The notes under the pieces were generated by a model that saw nothing but the letters and a program-made list of their open reading frames with translations, ran no database searches and was not told the origin of the DNA. Of a DNA stretch of 64,000 nucleotides, positions 51,732 to 60,755 are shown one piece after another (the stretch's first letter is position 1; each line of letters opens with the position of its first letter). The translations under genes and the position numbers were made by a program. Source of the DNA: Treponema sp. (GTDB taxonomy: Bacteria > Spirochaetota > Spirochaetia > Treponematales > Treponemataceae); contig JAGCTZ010000053.1 in assembly GCA_017963165.1 (NCBI GenBank), positions 1 to 64,000 of the forward strand, in the 5' to 3' direction.

Positions 51732-53213
51732 TTATCCGATAAGAGACTTCTGCTTCTTGCTTACAGGTTCACAGGTAAGGTCAACACCAAGCTTTTTAAA
51801 GATTTTTCGGTCAACTTCGCTAAGCATAACACTTGTATGAACCTGGCAGCCGCGCAGATTAGGCAGTTGTGCAATTGCTCTACGGCAGTTTTCATCATCC
51901 TTTGAAAGCATTGCAAGAGCAACAAGAACTTCGTCTGTATGAAGGCGTGGATTGTTTCCGCTCAGGTATGTTACTTTCATTTCCTGAATCGGCTCAATCA
52001 TCTCTTTTGGAATAAGTTTAAGCTTGTGGTCAAGGCCTGCAAGATGCTTTGTGGCATTAAGAATAAGAGCAGCACTTGTACCAAGCAACTCTGTAGTTTC
52101 AGATGTAATAATTGTTCCATCGGCAAGTTCAATAGCTGCACAAATAGATTTTGATTTTGCGGCACGTTCCTTTGCGGCAACTGTAACACGGCGTTCGTCT
52201 GTAGAAATCTTTTCCTGCTGCATCAAAAGTTCAATCTTGTTGATTTCTTCTTCTGTTGCATCACCATCCATGTAGCGGTTAAGTGTAACATAGTAACGGC
52301 GGATTATTTCCTGACGGCTTGCTTCGCGGCAGGCTTCATCATCATAAATACAATAACCGGCCATGTTAACGCCCATATCTGTAGGCGATTTATATGGATT
52401 TTCACCGTAAATTCCTTTAAAAATAGCATCAAGAACAGGGAATATTTCGATATCACGATTGTAATTTACAGTTGTTTTGCCGTAAGCCTCAAGATGCCAC
52501 GGATCAATCATGTTTACGTCGTTCAAATCGGCAGTTGCAGCTTCGTAAGCAAGATTTACAGGATGTTTTAACGGCAGATTCCAGATAGGAAATGTTTCGA
52601 ACTTTGCATAACCGGCTTTTATTCCGCGTTTATTTTCATGATAAAGCTGACTAAGACAAGTTGCCATTTTACCGCTTCCGGGACCAGGGGCTGTAACAAC
52701 AACAAGCGGGCGGGTTGTTTCTATATAATCATTCTTTCCATAACCTTCATCACTGTCTATAAGTGCAACATTTGAAGGATAGCCTGGAATTGTATAATGA
52801 TAGTAAGCTTTTATACCCATTTTTTTAAGCTTACTGCGGAAAAGCTTTGCTGCTTCCTGTCCTGTATAATGGGTTATGACAACACTTCCAACCATAAGGC
52901 CACGGTTTTGGAATTCATCGCGAAGACGAAGAACGTCTTTATCGTAGGTAATGCCAAGATCGCTTCTGATTTTATTTTTTTCGATATCGACAGCACTAAT
53001 TACAATTACAATTTCTGCAACATCTGCAAGCTGCATAAGCATTCGTAATTTACTGTCTGGTTGAAATCCTGGTAAAACGCGGGCTGCATGGTAGTCATCA
53101 AACAGCTTTCCGCCGAATTCCAGATAGAGTTTATCGCCAAATTTGGCAATCCTTTCTTTGATGTGCTCTGATTGAATCTTTAGATACTTTTCGTTGTCAA
53201 AACCGTTTTTCAT
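51732..53213 (-). CDS. DUF1846 family protein
   Basis: A 493-residue cytoplasmic protein recognised as DUF1846/UPF0371 from KIQSEHIKERIAKFGDKLYLEFGGKLFDDYHAARVLPGF-like start, TAPGPGSGKMATCLSQLYHE (P-loop-like) and the DVNMIDPWHLEAYG segment. The family is widespread in anaerobes and its role is not established. TTGTAG-17-TATAAT ends ten bases before the ATG and there is no Shine-Dalgarno. Confidence 0.88.
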   Translation of the reverse strand: MKNGFDNEKYLKIQSEHIKERIAKFGDKLYLEFGGKLFDDYHAARVLPGFQPDSKLRMLMQLADVAEIVIVISAVDIEKNKIRSDLGITYDKDVLRLRDEFQNRGLMVGSVVITHYTGQEAAKLFRSKLKKMGIKAYYHYTIPGYPSNVALIDSDEGYGKNDYIETTRPLVVVTAPGPGSGKMATCLSQLYHENKRGIKAGYAKFETFPIWNLPLKHPVNLAYEAATADLNDVNMIDPWHLEAYGKTTVNYNRDIEIFPVLDAIFKGIYGENPYKSPTDMGVNMAGYCIYDDEACREASRQEIIRRYYVTLNRYMDGDATEEEINKIELLMQQEKISTDERRVTVAAKERAAKSKSICAAIELADGTIITSETTELLGTSAALILNATKHLAGLDHKLKLIPKEMIEPIQEMKVTYLSGNNPRLHTDEVLVALAMLSKDDENCRRAIAQLPNLRGCQVHTSVMLSEVDRKIFKKLGVDLTCEPVSKKQKSLIG

Positions 53214-53223
53214 ACGGTATTGA

Positions 53224-53252
53224 ATTATAACATATCATGAAAAAATCTACAA
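53224..53252 (-). promoter_or_regulatory. Promoter of the DUF1846 gene
   Basis: TTGTAG (53252-53247), 17 bases, TATAAT (53229-53224), ten bases to the ATG, giving a leader of about two to four bases. Confidence 0.6.
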
Positions 53253-53366
53253 TTAAAAAGTTATTCGGACAATCCGGAGATGATGTACTAATTTCTTTAT
53301 TATAAAGAATCAAAAAATATTCAAAGGTTCTGGAACCCTTGTAATCCACAAACCAAAAATTTATAC

Positions 53367-53395
53367 TTGTTATAACTGCATTTTGAGTTTATAAT
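53367..53395 (+). promoter_or_regulatory. Promoter giving a leaderless rsmI mRNA
   Basis: TTGTTA (53367-53372), 17 bases, TATAAT (53390-53395), six bases to the GTG start. Confidence 0.75.
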
Positions 53396-53401
53396 ATAAT
53401 T

Positions 53402-54124
53402 GTGTCGGTACTATATGTTGTGGGAACGCCTATAGGAAATCTTGGGGATATCACCCTGCGGGCAATAGAAACGTTTAAAAGCGTAGATTTTATAGCAGCA
53501 GAGGATACACGCCATACACTTCAGTTGTTGAACCATCTGGAGATAAAAAAACCGCTGATTTCCTGTCGGGCACAGAATGAAAAGGCTGCTGGAAGCAAAA
53601 TTGTTGAACTTTTGGCACAGGGACATTCTGTAGCATATGCAAGCGATGCCGGAACTCCTGGAATTAGTGATCCTGGGGCGGTGCTTGTTGATGTTGTTCG
53701 CGAAGCTGGCTATGAAGTTGTACCGATTCCTGGTGCGTCGGCATTTGCAACCTTAATAAGTGTTGCCGGCAGCGGCGGAAAGACATTGATTTTCGAAGGT
53801 TTTCTTTCTCCCAAACCGGGCAGAAGACGAAGCCGCCTGCGGGAATTGATGCAGACAGGAGATGCTGTAATTATTTACGAATCTCCTTACAGAATTACTA
53901 AACTTCTTTCTGACATTGCCGATATAGATAGTACAAGGCGCATCGTTGTTGGACGGGAACTGACCAAGCTCCACGAAGAGATTTTGAGCGGTTCTGCTGG
54001 CGATTTAAGAGATGACTATGCAAACAGGCCTTCTATTAAAGGTGAGTTCGCAATTTTCATTTCGGGCACGAAAAATATTCAACTTTCTGAAGAATCTACC
54101 GATAATTTAAAGGTAGAGGGGTAG
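53402..54124 (+). CDS. rsmI: 16S rRNA (cytidine-1402 2'-O) methyltransferase
   Basis: A 240-residue tetrapyrrole-methylase-fold enzyme that 2'-O-methylates C1402 in the decoding centre of 16S rRNA. Signatures: LYVVGTPIGNLGDIT, AAEDTRHT, YASDAGTPGISDPG, PGASAFATL, FEGFLSPKPGRRRSRL and YESPYRI. The start is GTG at 53402, six bases past a TATAAT, with no Shine-Dalgarno, so the message probably begins at the start codon. It is followed six bases later by flgM. Confidence 0.93.
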   Translation: MSVLYVVGTPIGNLGDITLRAIETFKSVDFIAAEDTRHTLQLLNHLEIKKPLISCRAQNEKAAGSKIVELLAQGHSVAYASDAGTPGISDPGAVLVDVVREAGYEVVPIPGASAFATLISVAGSGGKTLIFEGFLSPKPGRRRSRLRELMQTGDAVIIYESPYRITKLLSDIADIDSTRRIVVGRELTKLHEEILSGSAGDLRDDYANRPSIKGEFAIFISGTKNIQLSEESTDNLKVEG

Positions 54125-54130
54125 GACGTT

Positions 54131-54418
54131 ATGATGATAAATAGTGTAAACAATGTTTCTCAGTTGAACAATGTTCAGAACATCCGCAAGACAGATAACT
54201 CTGCTAAGGTAAGCAAAGAAACTGATTCAATTTCTGTTTCTAAAGAAGCCGTACAGATGGCCGAAGCTTATTACCTTGACAAGGTTGCTTCTGAAACTCC
54301 TGATGTAAGGGCTGATCGCATTGCAGAAGTTAAAGCTAAGATTAAGGATCCATCTTACCTGAGTGATGCTGTAATTCAGTCTGCTGCTGAAAAATTTATG
54401 ACAAGCGTAGGACTTTAA
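54131..54418 (+). CDS. flgM: Anti-sigma-28 factor FlgM
   Basis: A 95-residue FlgM-like protein that holds the flagellar sigma factor FliA until the hook is complete. The disordered N-terminus is followed by the conserved DSISVSKEA block and a helical C-terminus (RADRIAEVKAKIKDPSYL...AAEKFM), the sigma-binding part. AGGA lies four bases before the ATG. It is co-transcribed with rsmI and ends before a strong terminator; no flagellar structural genes are in the window. Confidence 0.88.
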   Translation: MMINSVNNVSQLNNVQNIRKTDNSAKVSKETDSISVSKEAVQMAEAYYLDKVASETPDVRADRIAEVKAKIKDPSYLSDAVIQSAAEKFMTSVGL

Positions 54419-54464
54419 TCCGTTTTGATTTCTTGTTGATTTTCAGCACAACAATCGGTTGTAA

Positions 54465-54500
54465 AAAAGGTTGTCCATTAAAGGGCAACCTTTTCTTTTT
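54465..54500 (+). terminator. rsmI-flgM terminator
   Basis: Arms AAAAGGTTG (54465-54473) and CAACCTTTT (54486-54494) are followed by a T-rich tract. Confidence 0.8.
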
Positions 54501-54521
54501 TAACGAAAAAATCATTGAAAA

Positions 54522-54569
54522 GGGGTCCTTTGCTTCGACAAGCTCAGTACAAGCTGGCTCAGGGACCCC
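54522..54569 (+). repeat. Dispersed element, extended copy with GGGGTCC/GGACCCC ends
   Basis: The core appears as GCTTCGACAAGCTCAG and again as a partial AGCTGGCTCAGGGACC, bounded by the inverted ends GGGGTCC and GGACCCC. It lies just past the end of the esterase gene. Confidence 0.8.
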
Positions 54570-54576
54570 ATTCTTT

Positions 54577-55359
54577 CTAGAACATCATAGGAATAAACTT
54601 TTCGGCGTATTCCTGCCAGAATTTCATATCGTGAATGCCCTTGCTTTCGCAGTAGGTGTGTGGAACCTTCTGTTCCTCCAGGAACTTGTGGAAAGCACGG
54701 TTCGGTTCAAGCAGGAAATCTTCTGTTCCGCAGGCCATAAAAATTTCAGGAAGCTTTTTACCGGCTGCAAGCTGCTTTTTAAGAAGATATTCCGGATTAT
54801 TGTCACTTTCGGCTAATTTTGCAGGATCACCAAAGCACATATAATAATAATCATAATTTGCAACATTGTTTCCGGTTCCCGGCTTCATCTGGGCTACTTC
54901 ATTATGAATAAGTGCCGAAGAAAGCGCTGCTGTTTTACCAAAAGTTTCGGGATATGCAAAAGCTGTATGAAGGGCTCCAAAACCACCCATAGAAAAGCCC
55001 ATCAGATATGTATCATCTGCAGTCATTGCAAGATGAAAGGTTTTTCGAACATATTCTACAAGTTCTTCGCCTACAAAAGACGCAAACTGTCTACCTGTAG
55101 CAGGACCATCAAGCCAGAAGCCGTTTTCGCCGCTTGGAATTACAACTGCAAAGTTATATTGCTCTGCAAGATTTCCCGGAACCCAGTTAAAAGCAGCTCC
55201 TGTATATCCATGAAGTAAAAATAGTGTTTTCATAGGACGGTCTTTACGTTTAAGGTCGTCGCGTGGATAATCCATTCGGATATCGTTAGGAATTACCATA
55301 AGGAAAGAAACGTCTCGGCGTAAAACCTTTGAATAAAATCTGATGCTAAAATCTGCCAT
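54577..55359 (-). CDS. Esterase of the S-formylglutathione hydrolase/EstA type
   Basis: A 260-residue alpha/beta hydrolase of the esterase D family without signal peptide. It has LFLLHGYTGAAFNW (oxyanion region), the nucleophile elbow GFSMGGFGA, a C-terminal acid in ACGTEDFLL and His in KGIHDMKFW. Relatives cleave small acyl esters or feruloyl/acetyl groups. AAGGAG precedes the start. Copies of the CTTCGACAGG element flank the gene in the same orientation, at 54522-54569 and 55378-55404. Confidence 0.88.
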   Translation of the reverse strand: MADFSIRFYSKVLRRDVSFLMVIPNDIRMDYPRDDLKRKDRPMKTLFLLHGYTGAAFNWVPGNLAEQYNFAVVIPSGENGFWLDGPATGRQFASFVGEELVEYVRKTFHLAMTADDTYLMGFSMGGFGALHTAFAYPETFGKTAALSSALIHNEVAQMKPGTGNNVANYDYYYMCFGDPAKLAESDNNPEYLLKKQLAAGKKLPEIFMACGTEDFLLEPNRAFHKFLEEQKVPHTYCESKGIHDMKFWQEYAEKFIPMMF

Positions 55360-55377
55360 AAAAGGACTCCTTTTTTT

Positions 55378-55404
55378 GGCCCCTTCGACAGGCTCTGGGA
55401 CCCC
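55378..55404 (+). repeat. Dispersed CTTCGACAGG element between esterase and trkH
   Basis: A copy reading CCCCTTCGACAGGCTCTGGG, then ACCCC, lies upstream of the esterase start. Confidence 0.8.
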
Positions 55405-55420
55405 ATTATTTGATAACTGC

Positions 55421-56866
55421 TTATTTTTTCCAGTAACTTGGCATAAAGAAAATTATCATTGTATAAAGTTCAAGACGGCCGGCAAGCATTGCAAAGCAGT
55501 ACCAGAGTTTTACAAAAGCAGGAAGCGCCCCGTAATTTGCTGTAGGCCCAAGAATTCCAAACGCAGGACCTACATTGCCAACCATAGATAAAGCACCTGT
55601 AGCAGAACTCAAAATATCAAGTTTTCCAAGACAGCCTATAAATACAGAAATAGCAATCATCACAAAATAAAGGAACATAAATGATGTTACGCTAAGAACT
55701 ATATCCTTACTGCTGACCTTGCCGTTAAGTCTTATTGTAAAAATTCCGTGTGGATGAAGCATCCTCTTTGTTTCATTATTAAGCTGCTTTGTAAGAACAA
55801 CCCATCGCACAACCTTAATTCCACCCGAAGTAGAACCGGAACAACCGCCTACAAAGAAAAGCATAAACAGGAAGAATTGCGCTATCACAGGCCATTGAAG
55901 GTAATCTGCGGTTCCAAAACCAGTTGTCGTCATAATAGAAACGGCCTGGAACGAAGAATATCGCAGACTTTTACCAAATCCGCCGTAATAAGGTATTACA
56001 GAAATGGTAATTCCTATAAATGATACCAGAAGAATACCTAAATATGCCTTAAATTCAGCGTTACTAAAGATATCTTTAACCTTTCCCTGGAATAAATACA
56101 CAAAAAGACTGAAGTTTATACCCGCAAGGAACATAAACACTGTAATGATTATTTCTACAGCCAGCGAATTGTAGGTACCGATAGAAGCGTTTCTTGTAGA
56201 AAATCCGCCGGTACCAAGTGTTGCAAAAGCATGCGAAAGAGCATCTACAAAATCCATACCGGCAAGCTTAAGTGCTATTGTTTCTGCAACTGTAAAACCA
56301 AGATAGATAATCCAAAGAACCTTTGCAGTTGTGGTAATTCTTGCCGTAACCTTGCCTTTTTCGGGGCCTGTAGTTTCTGCCTTAATAAGCTGAAAGCCTC
56401 CAACTCCAAGCAGCGGCATAAGTGCTACAGTAAGAGTAACAATTCCCATACCGCCAATCCAGTGTGTAAGACAACGAAGCATATTTACAGAACGAGGAAG
56501 ATTTTCTACCTCCGAAAGGATTGTTGCTCCTGTTGTTGTAAAACCACTTACACTTTCGAAAAGCGCATCCATGTAGCTTGCAAAGTATCCGCTCATAAAC
56601 AAAGGAACGGAACCAAGGAAAGACATTACAACCCAGCTCATTGCTACAATTACAAACGTCTGCTTTATAGACATTGAAAACTTAATTTTCCTTGTAGAAA
56701 GTGTTACAACAAAACAGAAAACAAAGCTTACAAGCATTGGAATTACAAAAGGCAGAATCATCTGTGTTTCGCCATTAAATATTGCAACCAAAAGAGGTAT
56801 AGAAAACAGACCGCCGACTATTGCCAGAAGAATTGAACTGATTTTAAGAAAGCTTATAAAAAACAT
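55421..56866 (-). CDS. trkH: Potassium uptake membrane subunit TrkH
   Basis: A 481-residue membrane protein of the TrkH/KtrB superfamily. Four selectivity-filter-type loops are visible: SGFTTTGATIL, FATLGTGGFST, SIMTTTGFGTADY and GGCSGSTSGGIK. The ATG at 56866 is preferred over a frame reaching 56893 that would overlap trkA further. It lies ten bases after trkA, its gating partner, forming a trkA-trkH operon. Confidence 0.93.
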   Translation of the reverse strand: MFFISFLKISSILLAIVGGLFSIPLLVAIFNGETQMILPFVIPMLVSFVFCFVVTLSTRKIKFSMSIKQTFVIVAMSWVVMSFLGSVPLFMSGYFASYMDALFESVSGFTTTGATILSEVENLPRSVNMLRCLTHWIGGMGIVTLTVALMPLLGVGGFQLIKAETTGPEKGKVTARITTTAKVLWIIYLGFTVAETIALKLAGMDFVDALSHAFATLGTGGFSTRNASIGTYNSLAVEIIITVFMFLAGINFSLFVYLFQGKVKDIFSNAEFKAYLGILLVSFIGITISVIPYYGGFGKSLRYSSFQAVSIMTTTGFGTADYLQWPVIAQFFLFMLFFVGGCSGSTSGGIKVVRWVVLTKQLNNETKRMLHPHGIFTIRLNGKVSSKDIVLSVTSFMFLYFVMIAISVFIGCLGKLDILSSATGALSMVGNVGPAFGILGPTANYGALPAFVKLWYCFAMLAGRLELYTMIIFFMPSYWKK

Positions 56867-56876
56867 AATGCCGCAC

Positions 56877-58319
56877 CTACTGCTTTCCTGCAAAATAAGA
56901 CAGAACCTTCTTACTGTTTTCGGATTTAGTAATAAGAACTACATGATCCCCTGCAGTAATCTGAGTATCGCCTATTGGAATTGTATATTCCTGCGTACCT
57001 AACTTTTTATCAAGCAGCAAAAGGAAAGAACCAGGATCTGCAATTTCGCGTACAGGCTTTCCTGTTACTTTTGAAGTAGAACTGATTTCGCATTCTACAA
57101 TTTCGAGCTCACCTGTTGTTACAGTATGAATCTCTTTTACAGATTTTCCGCGAAGATGACTCATAATTGAATCTACAACACTGTCGCGCAAAGGAACGGC
57201 AACATCTACACCAAGGTGCTTTTCCGAAATTTCTACAAAATCGTGGCTTCGTACAAGACTGATTGACTGCCCTACTCCAAGCGATTCAAGATATGCCGCA
57301 AGAATCATATTCAATTCATGATTATGAGTAGCACAAATTGCAAGATCAAAGCTTGTAAGGCCTTCTTCGCGCAGAAAATTTTCATCAGAAGCATCGGCAC
57401 ACAAAACACGTGCATCAGGAAAGCGTTCTGCCGCTGCTTTTGCAAGTTCATCATCGCTGTCAATAATTACAAATTCCTGTGAATGACGCGATTTTGCACC
57501 GCCAAAAAGTCTTGCAAAGGCCGAAGTTTTCTTTTGAATCAGTTTTTCGGCAATAATATTACCAATACGGCCTGCGCCAATTAAAACTACCTTTTTAAGC
57601 TCCCTTTGAACAGAACCGCAAAGCTCAAGAACTGCATTAATCTGATTTTTGTCTACAAGAACACCAAGCGTATCACCGGCATTGATGACAGTATCACCAG
57701 TTGGGAGCGAAGTTCCTCCGTTATGCTCTACATAACTTACAAGGAAGCGTACATCAGTTTTTCCACGGATTTCCTTAAGCGTTATGCCATCAAAAACACT
57801 GTCTTTATTTACAAGAATGCGGGCAATTTCCAGATCCGAATTATCAAAGGTGATTACGTTTCCAACAGCACCATTTTCTACAGCCTGAACAATTGCATCA
57901 GCTGCTTCTACGTCCGGATGAATCATGTAATTAATGCCATAAAGCGGACGATGCTTACCACCAAATTCTCCGGAATGCTTTTTTTCGGCTTTTGTAGTAT
58001 TTACGTAATATGCATAATTGCGGACACGGGCTATTTTAAGTACGTTTGGATAAACTGCATCTACAAGCGAGCAGGTTATCATATTTACTTCGTCCGAAGA
58101 AGTTACGCACACAAGAGCATCGGCTTTTGCAATGCCTACGTCTTCCAGCGTTTCAAGATTGTTTCCGTCGGCACAAACAACAGTACAATCAAGAATGTTC
58201 TGCGCATGGCGAATTGTCTCTTCATTATTGTCTACAATTGCAACTTCGTTTTTTTCATTAATAAGGAGCTTTGCAAGCTGAACACCGGTAAAACCAGCTC
58301 CTACAATAACAATTCTCAT
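56877..58319 (-). CDS. trkA: Trk potassium uptake regulator TrkA
   Basis: A 480-residue cytoplasmic regulator with the standard two TrkA-N Rossmann domains (MRIVIVGAGFTGVQLAKLL; VVLIGAGRIGNIIAEKL near 243) each followed by a TrkA-C ligand domain. It binds NAD(H) and nucleotides and gates TrkH. GAGGG precedes the ATG and a TATAAT lies about 22 bases further up. Length is typical. Confidence 0.93.
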   Translation of the reverse strand: MRIVIVGAGFTGVQLAKLLINEKNEVAIVDNNEETIRHAQNILDCTVVCADGNNLETLEDVGIAKADALVCVTSSDEVNMITCSLVDAVYPNVLKIARVRNYAYYVNTTKAEKKHSGEFGGKHRPLYGINYMIHPDVEAADAIVQAVENGAVGNVITFDNSDLEIARILVNKDSVFDGITLKEIRGKTDVRFLVSYVEHNGGTSLPTGDTVINAGDTLGVLVDKNQINAVLELCGSVQRELKKVVLIGAGRIGNIIAEKLIQKKTSAFARLFGGAKSRHSQEFVIIDSDDELAKAAAERFPDARVLCADASDENFLREEGLTSFDLAICATHNHELNMILAAYLESLGVGQSISLVRSHDFVEISEKHLGVDVAVPLRDSVVDSIMSHLRGKSVKEIHTVTTGELEIVECEISSTSKVTGKPVREIADPGSFLLLLDKKLGTQEYTIPIGDTQITAGDHVVLITKSENSKKVLSYFAGKQ

Positions 58320-58434
58320 GGGGATCCCTCTATAACTATTATTATACCATTGTTTTGAAAATATTGGAAATAGTTAGTAATTAAGCATTGATAATTACCA
58401 GGACTTATGCATTATAAAAAAATTGAATTTTCAA

Positions 58435-58640
58435 GAATGAAAAAATGCTCCCGCGGGGAACGTCGGTTACTTCGTAACCTTACCAAGTTTTCTTCGAAAA
58501 CTTGCAGTTTTGCTCCGCCGAGAACGCGGATAGGAAATTATTCCGAAGTACAGACCTGCCTGCAGCGGCCATGTATATAATTACAAGGCACGCCAGCGTG
58601 TAGCAAGCGAGCTTGCGGTTTTGAAATCCGTAAGGCGACT
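58435..58640. repeat. Dispersed intergenic palindromic module, copy 2
   Basis: This fills much of the 58320-58763 gap, which has no gene. The part at about 58510-58566 is the inverse of 13487-13533 (core GCCGAGAACGCGGATAGGAA). Compared with copy 1 it carries about 50 extra bases holding two hairpins (AAGTTTTC/GAAAACTT and GGTTAC/GTAACC). A further GC-rich piece with GCAAGCGAGCTTGC follows near 58606. Confidence 0.75.
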
Positions 58641-58763
58641 GGGAGCCATTTTTTCTATTAGATTATTCACATAATTGATTTTCATGCTTAATTACAGAAA
58701 GAATGACAGATTTTACAAACTATGTTATAATAATTTTTATCTTTAAAAGGGAGTTTTAAAAAG

Positions 58764-59912
58764 ATGCAGGATTTTATTTTTAGAATTTCGCCAAATATCG
58801 TTCTGGGTTCTTATACTGTAAGCAGACTTGGTATTCAGGCCTTGGAATGGGGTTCGCGCTATATGGTAATTATGGACCCTATTTTGAACGAAGTAAAAAT
58901 GCAGGAAAAAATCGTTTCTGCCTTGAATGACCGCAAGCTTGACCACTTTTTATTTACAGAACTTACAGATGGTACATCAACAAAGACAATTCAGCGCGCC
59001 CTTGCACTTGCAAAAGAAGGTCATGTCCATGGAATTATTGCTGTAGGTGGAGCAAAAGCGCTTAACATTGGACGCTGCGTTGCTGCCCTTTACAACGAAA
59101 TTCATGATTTTTACACTTTTGTGGACGGAGCACTACCAACAACTTCACCAATTTCCTGTATCTGTGTTCCAACAACTTTCCGTACTCCTTTTGTTTATAC
59201 AAACATTATTCCTGTTACAGATTCCCGCAATCATCAGCTTAAGCTTATGAGAGTTCAGAATAATCTTACAAAGCTTGTTCTTATTGACCCTAACCTTATG
59301 CTTACCCTTACAGATAATCAGAAATCTTCAATTTCTATGGAAGTTTTAAGCATGGGTATAGAAGCATATCTTTCGCAAAAGGCAAATTTCTTTAGCGATA
59401 TGTTTGTAGAAAAAGGTCTGGAGCTGCTTTCTTATGCGCTCGACGGTTCTCCATCGCTTGATATTACAACTCCAGAAGAAATCCTTCTTGCTCAGGCAGG
59501 TTCAATGATTTCGCTGGCTACTTCTTCCAGCTCTCTTGGACTTTGTTCTTTGCTTGGACTTACAATTAATTCCCGCTATAAGATTGATAAATCGCTTGTT
59601 TCTTCTATTCTGCTTTCTTATGCGGTAGAAGACGCTGCACAGTTTAAGGCTGCAAGACTCGAAAAATTGGCACACATCATGAGGGCTGTTCCGGAAGATA
59701 CTTCGGGAGAAGCCGCAATCAAGATGTTTGTTGATTATATCCGCCAGAAAATTGCAAAATATAATCTTCCGGCACGTCTTAAAGATCTTCAGCTTTCGAT
59801 TGAACAGCTTTCGCTTGCAGTAGAAGATGTACGCCCTGTAGATATAATCAACAATCTTCCGCGCAGCATGACAACAGACGATATTTTTGACTTTGTTAAG
59901 AATGCATTCTAA
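58764..59912 (+). CDS. Iron-alcohol-dehydrogenase-fold protein lacking metal ligands
   Basis: A 382-residue protein with the fold of group III Fe-dependent alcohol dehydrogenases: IIAVGGAKALNIGRCVAAL in place of the GGGS nucleotide loop, CVPTTFRTPFVYT, VLIDPNLMLTLT and GIEAYLS. The four metal ligands are all replaced: Glu193 for Asp, Met197 for His, Ser262 for His and Lys276 for His. It is therefore unlikely to be an iron dehydrogenase. GGGAG precedes the start. The SpoU methyltransferase follows after four bases, so they are co-transcribed. Confidence 0.82.
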   Translation: MQDFIFRISPNIVLGSYTVSRLGIQALEWGSRYMVIMDPILNEVKMQEKIVSALNDRKLDHFLFTELTDGTSTKTIQRALALAKEGHVHGIIAVGGAKALNIGRCVAALYNEIHDFYTFVDGALPTTSPISCICVPTTFRTPFVYTNIIPVTDSRNHQLKLMRVQNNLTKLVLIDPNLMLTLTDNQKSSISMEVLSMGIEAYLSQKANFFSDMFVEKGLELLSYALDGSPSLDITTPEEILLAQAGSMISLATSSSSLGLCSLLGLTINSRYKIDKSLVSSILLSYAVEDAAQFKAARLEKLAHIMRAVPEDTSGEAAIKMFVDYIRQKIAKYNLPARLKDLQLSIEQLSLAVEDVRPVDIINNLPRSMTTDDIFDFVKNAF

Positions 59913-59915
59913 ATT

Positions 59916-60755
59916 ATGATAGAACCAGGAAAACTTTTTCAACTTAAAGGAGGCCAGAAACGGCGCAAGCTTGCCCTTACTTATGGTGCGCTTGAACGCG
60001 ATATTCTTGGCATTGCCGAAAAAGGCACTGAATACTCTTTTACAACAATTCCACGCGCAGAATATATAAAGGAAATCACAAAAATTCTTCTTAGTGACCC
60101 AAAGCTTGCCCCGGAAGCAGCGCAGGAGCTTAATATGCTTCTGGCAGCCCAACCAATTGATGAGCTTAGAGTCTGCAACTGTGCCCGAAATCACCTGCTT
60201 GCAATAATCGGGACATTTCCTGCAGAATGGGACCTTGTTATTGCCCCACATGCCGCCCCGACAAACGAAGATGGAACTGTACGCCAGCGCGATTTTTTTC
60301 CGGGAGTTGCTGTTTATGCCGAAGACATACGTTCTCCTTTTAATATGGGTTCAATTTTCCGAACCGCCGAAGCAATGGGAGCCGAAAAGGTTTATATTTC
60401 GCCGTGCTGTGTAGACCCGGAACAGCCTAGAGCCGTAAGAAGTGGAATGGGCTGTATAGAAACAATGGGCTGGACACGAACTCCTTTGGACGAGCTTCCA
60501 AAAGATATTCCTGTTTTTGCGCTTGAAACAGGCGGCACAGATATAAATGAATTTAAGTTTCCAAAGCAGGGAATCTGCATTATAGGTTCCGAAGAGCTTG
60601 GTGTAAGTCCCGAGGCCCTTAAAAAAGCAGATTATGGTCGTGTAACAATTCCTATGAAAGGATTAAAAGCGTCTCTTAATGTAGGCGTTGCGTTTGGAAT
60701 CTTAATGCAAAAATGGGTAGAAAGCCTTTATTTTAATTGTTCAGAAAGAATCTGA
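59916..60755 (+). CDS. SpoU/TrmH-family RNA 2'-O-methyltransferase
   Basis: A 279-residue enzyme with a helical N-terminal extension (about 1-120) and a C-terminal SPOUT domain. Its three motifs are AEDIRSPFNMGSIFRTAEAMG (motif 1), IIGSEELGVSP (motif 2) and VTIPMKGLKASLNVGVAFGIL (motif 3, SAM knot). It methylates a ribose in tRNA or rRNA; the target is not predictable. Its last 28 bases overlap the end of the convergent HDOD gene. Confidence 0.88.
   Translation: MIEPGKLFQLKGGQKRRKLALTYGALERDILGIAEKGTEYSFTTIPRAEYIKEITKILLSDPKLAPEAAQELNMLLAAQPIDELRVCNCARNHLLAIIGTFPAEWDLVIAPHAAPTNEDGTVRQRDFFPGVAVYAEDIRSPFNMGSIFRTAEAMGAEKVYISPCCVDPEQPRAVRSGMGCIETMGWTRTPLDELPKDIPVFALETGGTDINEFKFPKQGICIIGSEELGVSPEALKKADYGRVTIPMKGLKASLNVGVAFGILMQKWVESLYFNCSERI

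Noticed and set aside
53237..53305. A 22-residue plus-strand frame (MKKSTIKKLFGQ...)
   Set aside because: Too short, no Shine-Dalgarno, and it overlaps the promoter of the DUF1846 gene.
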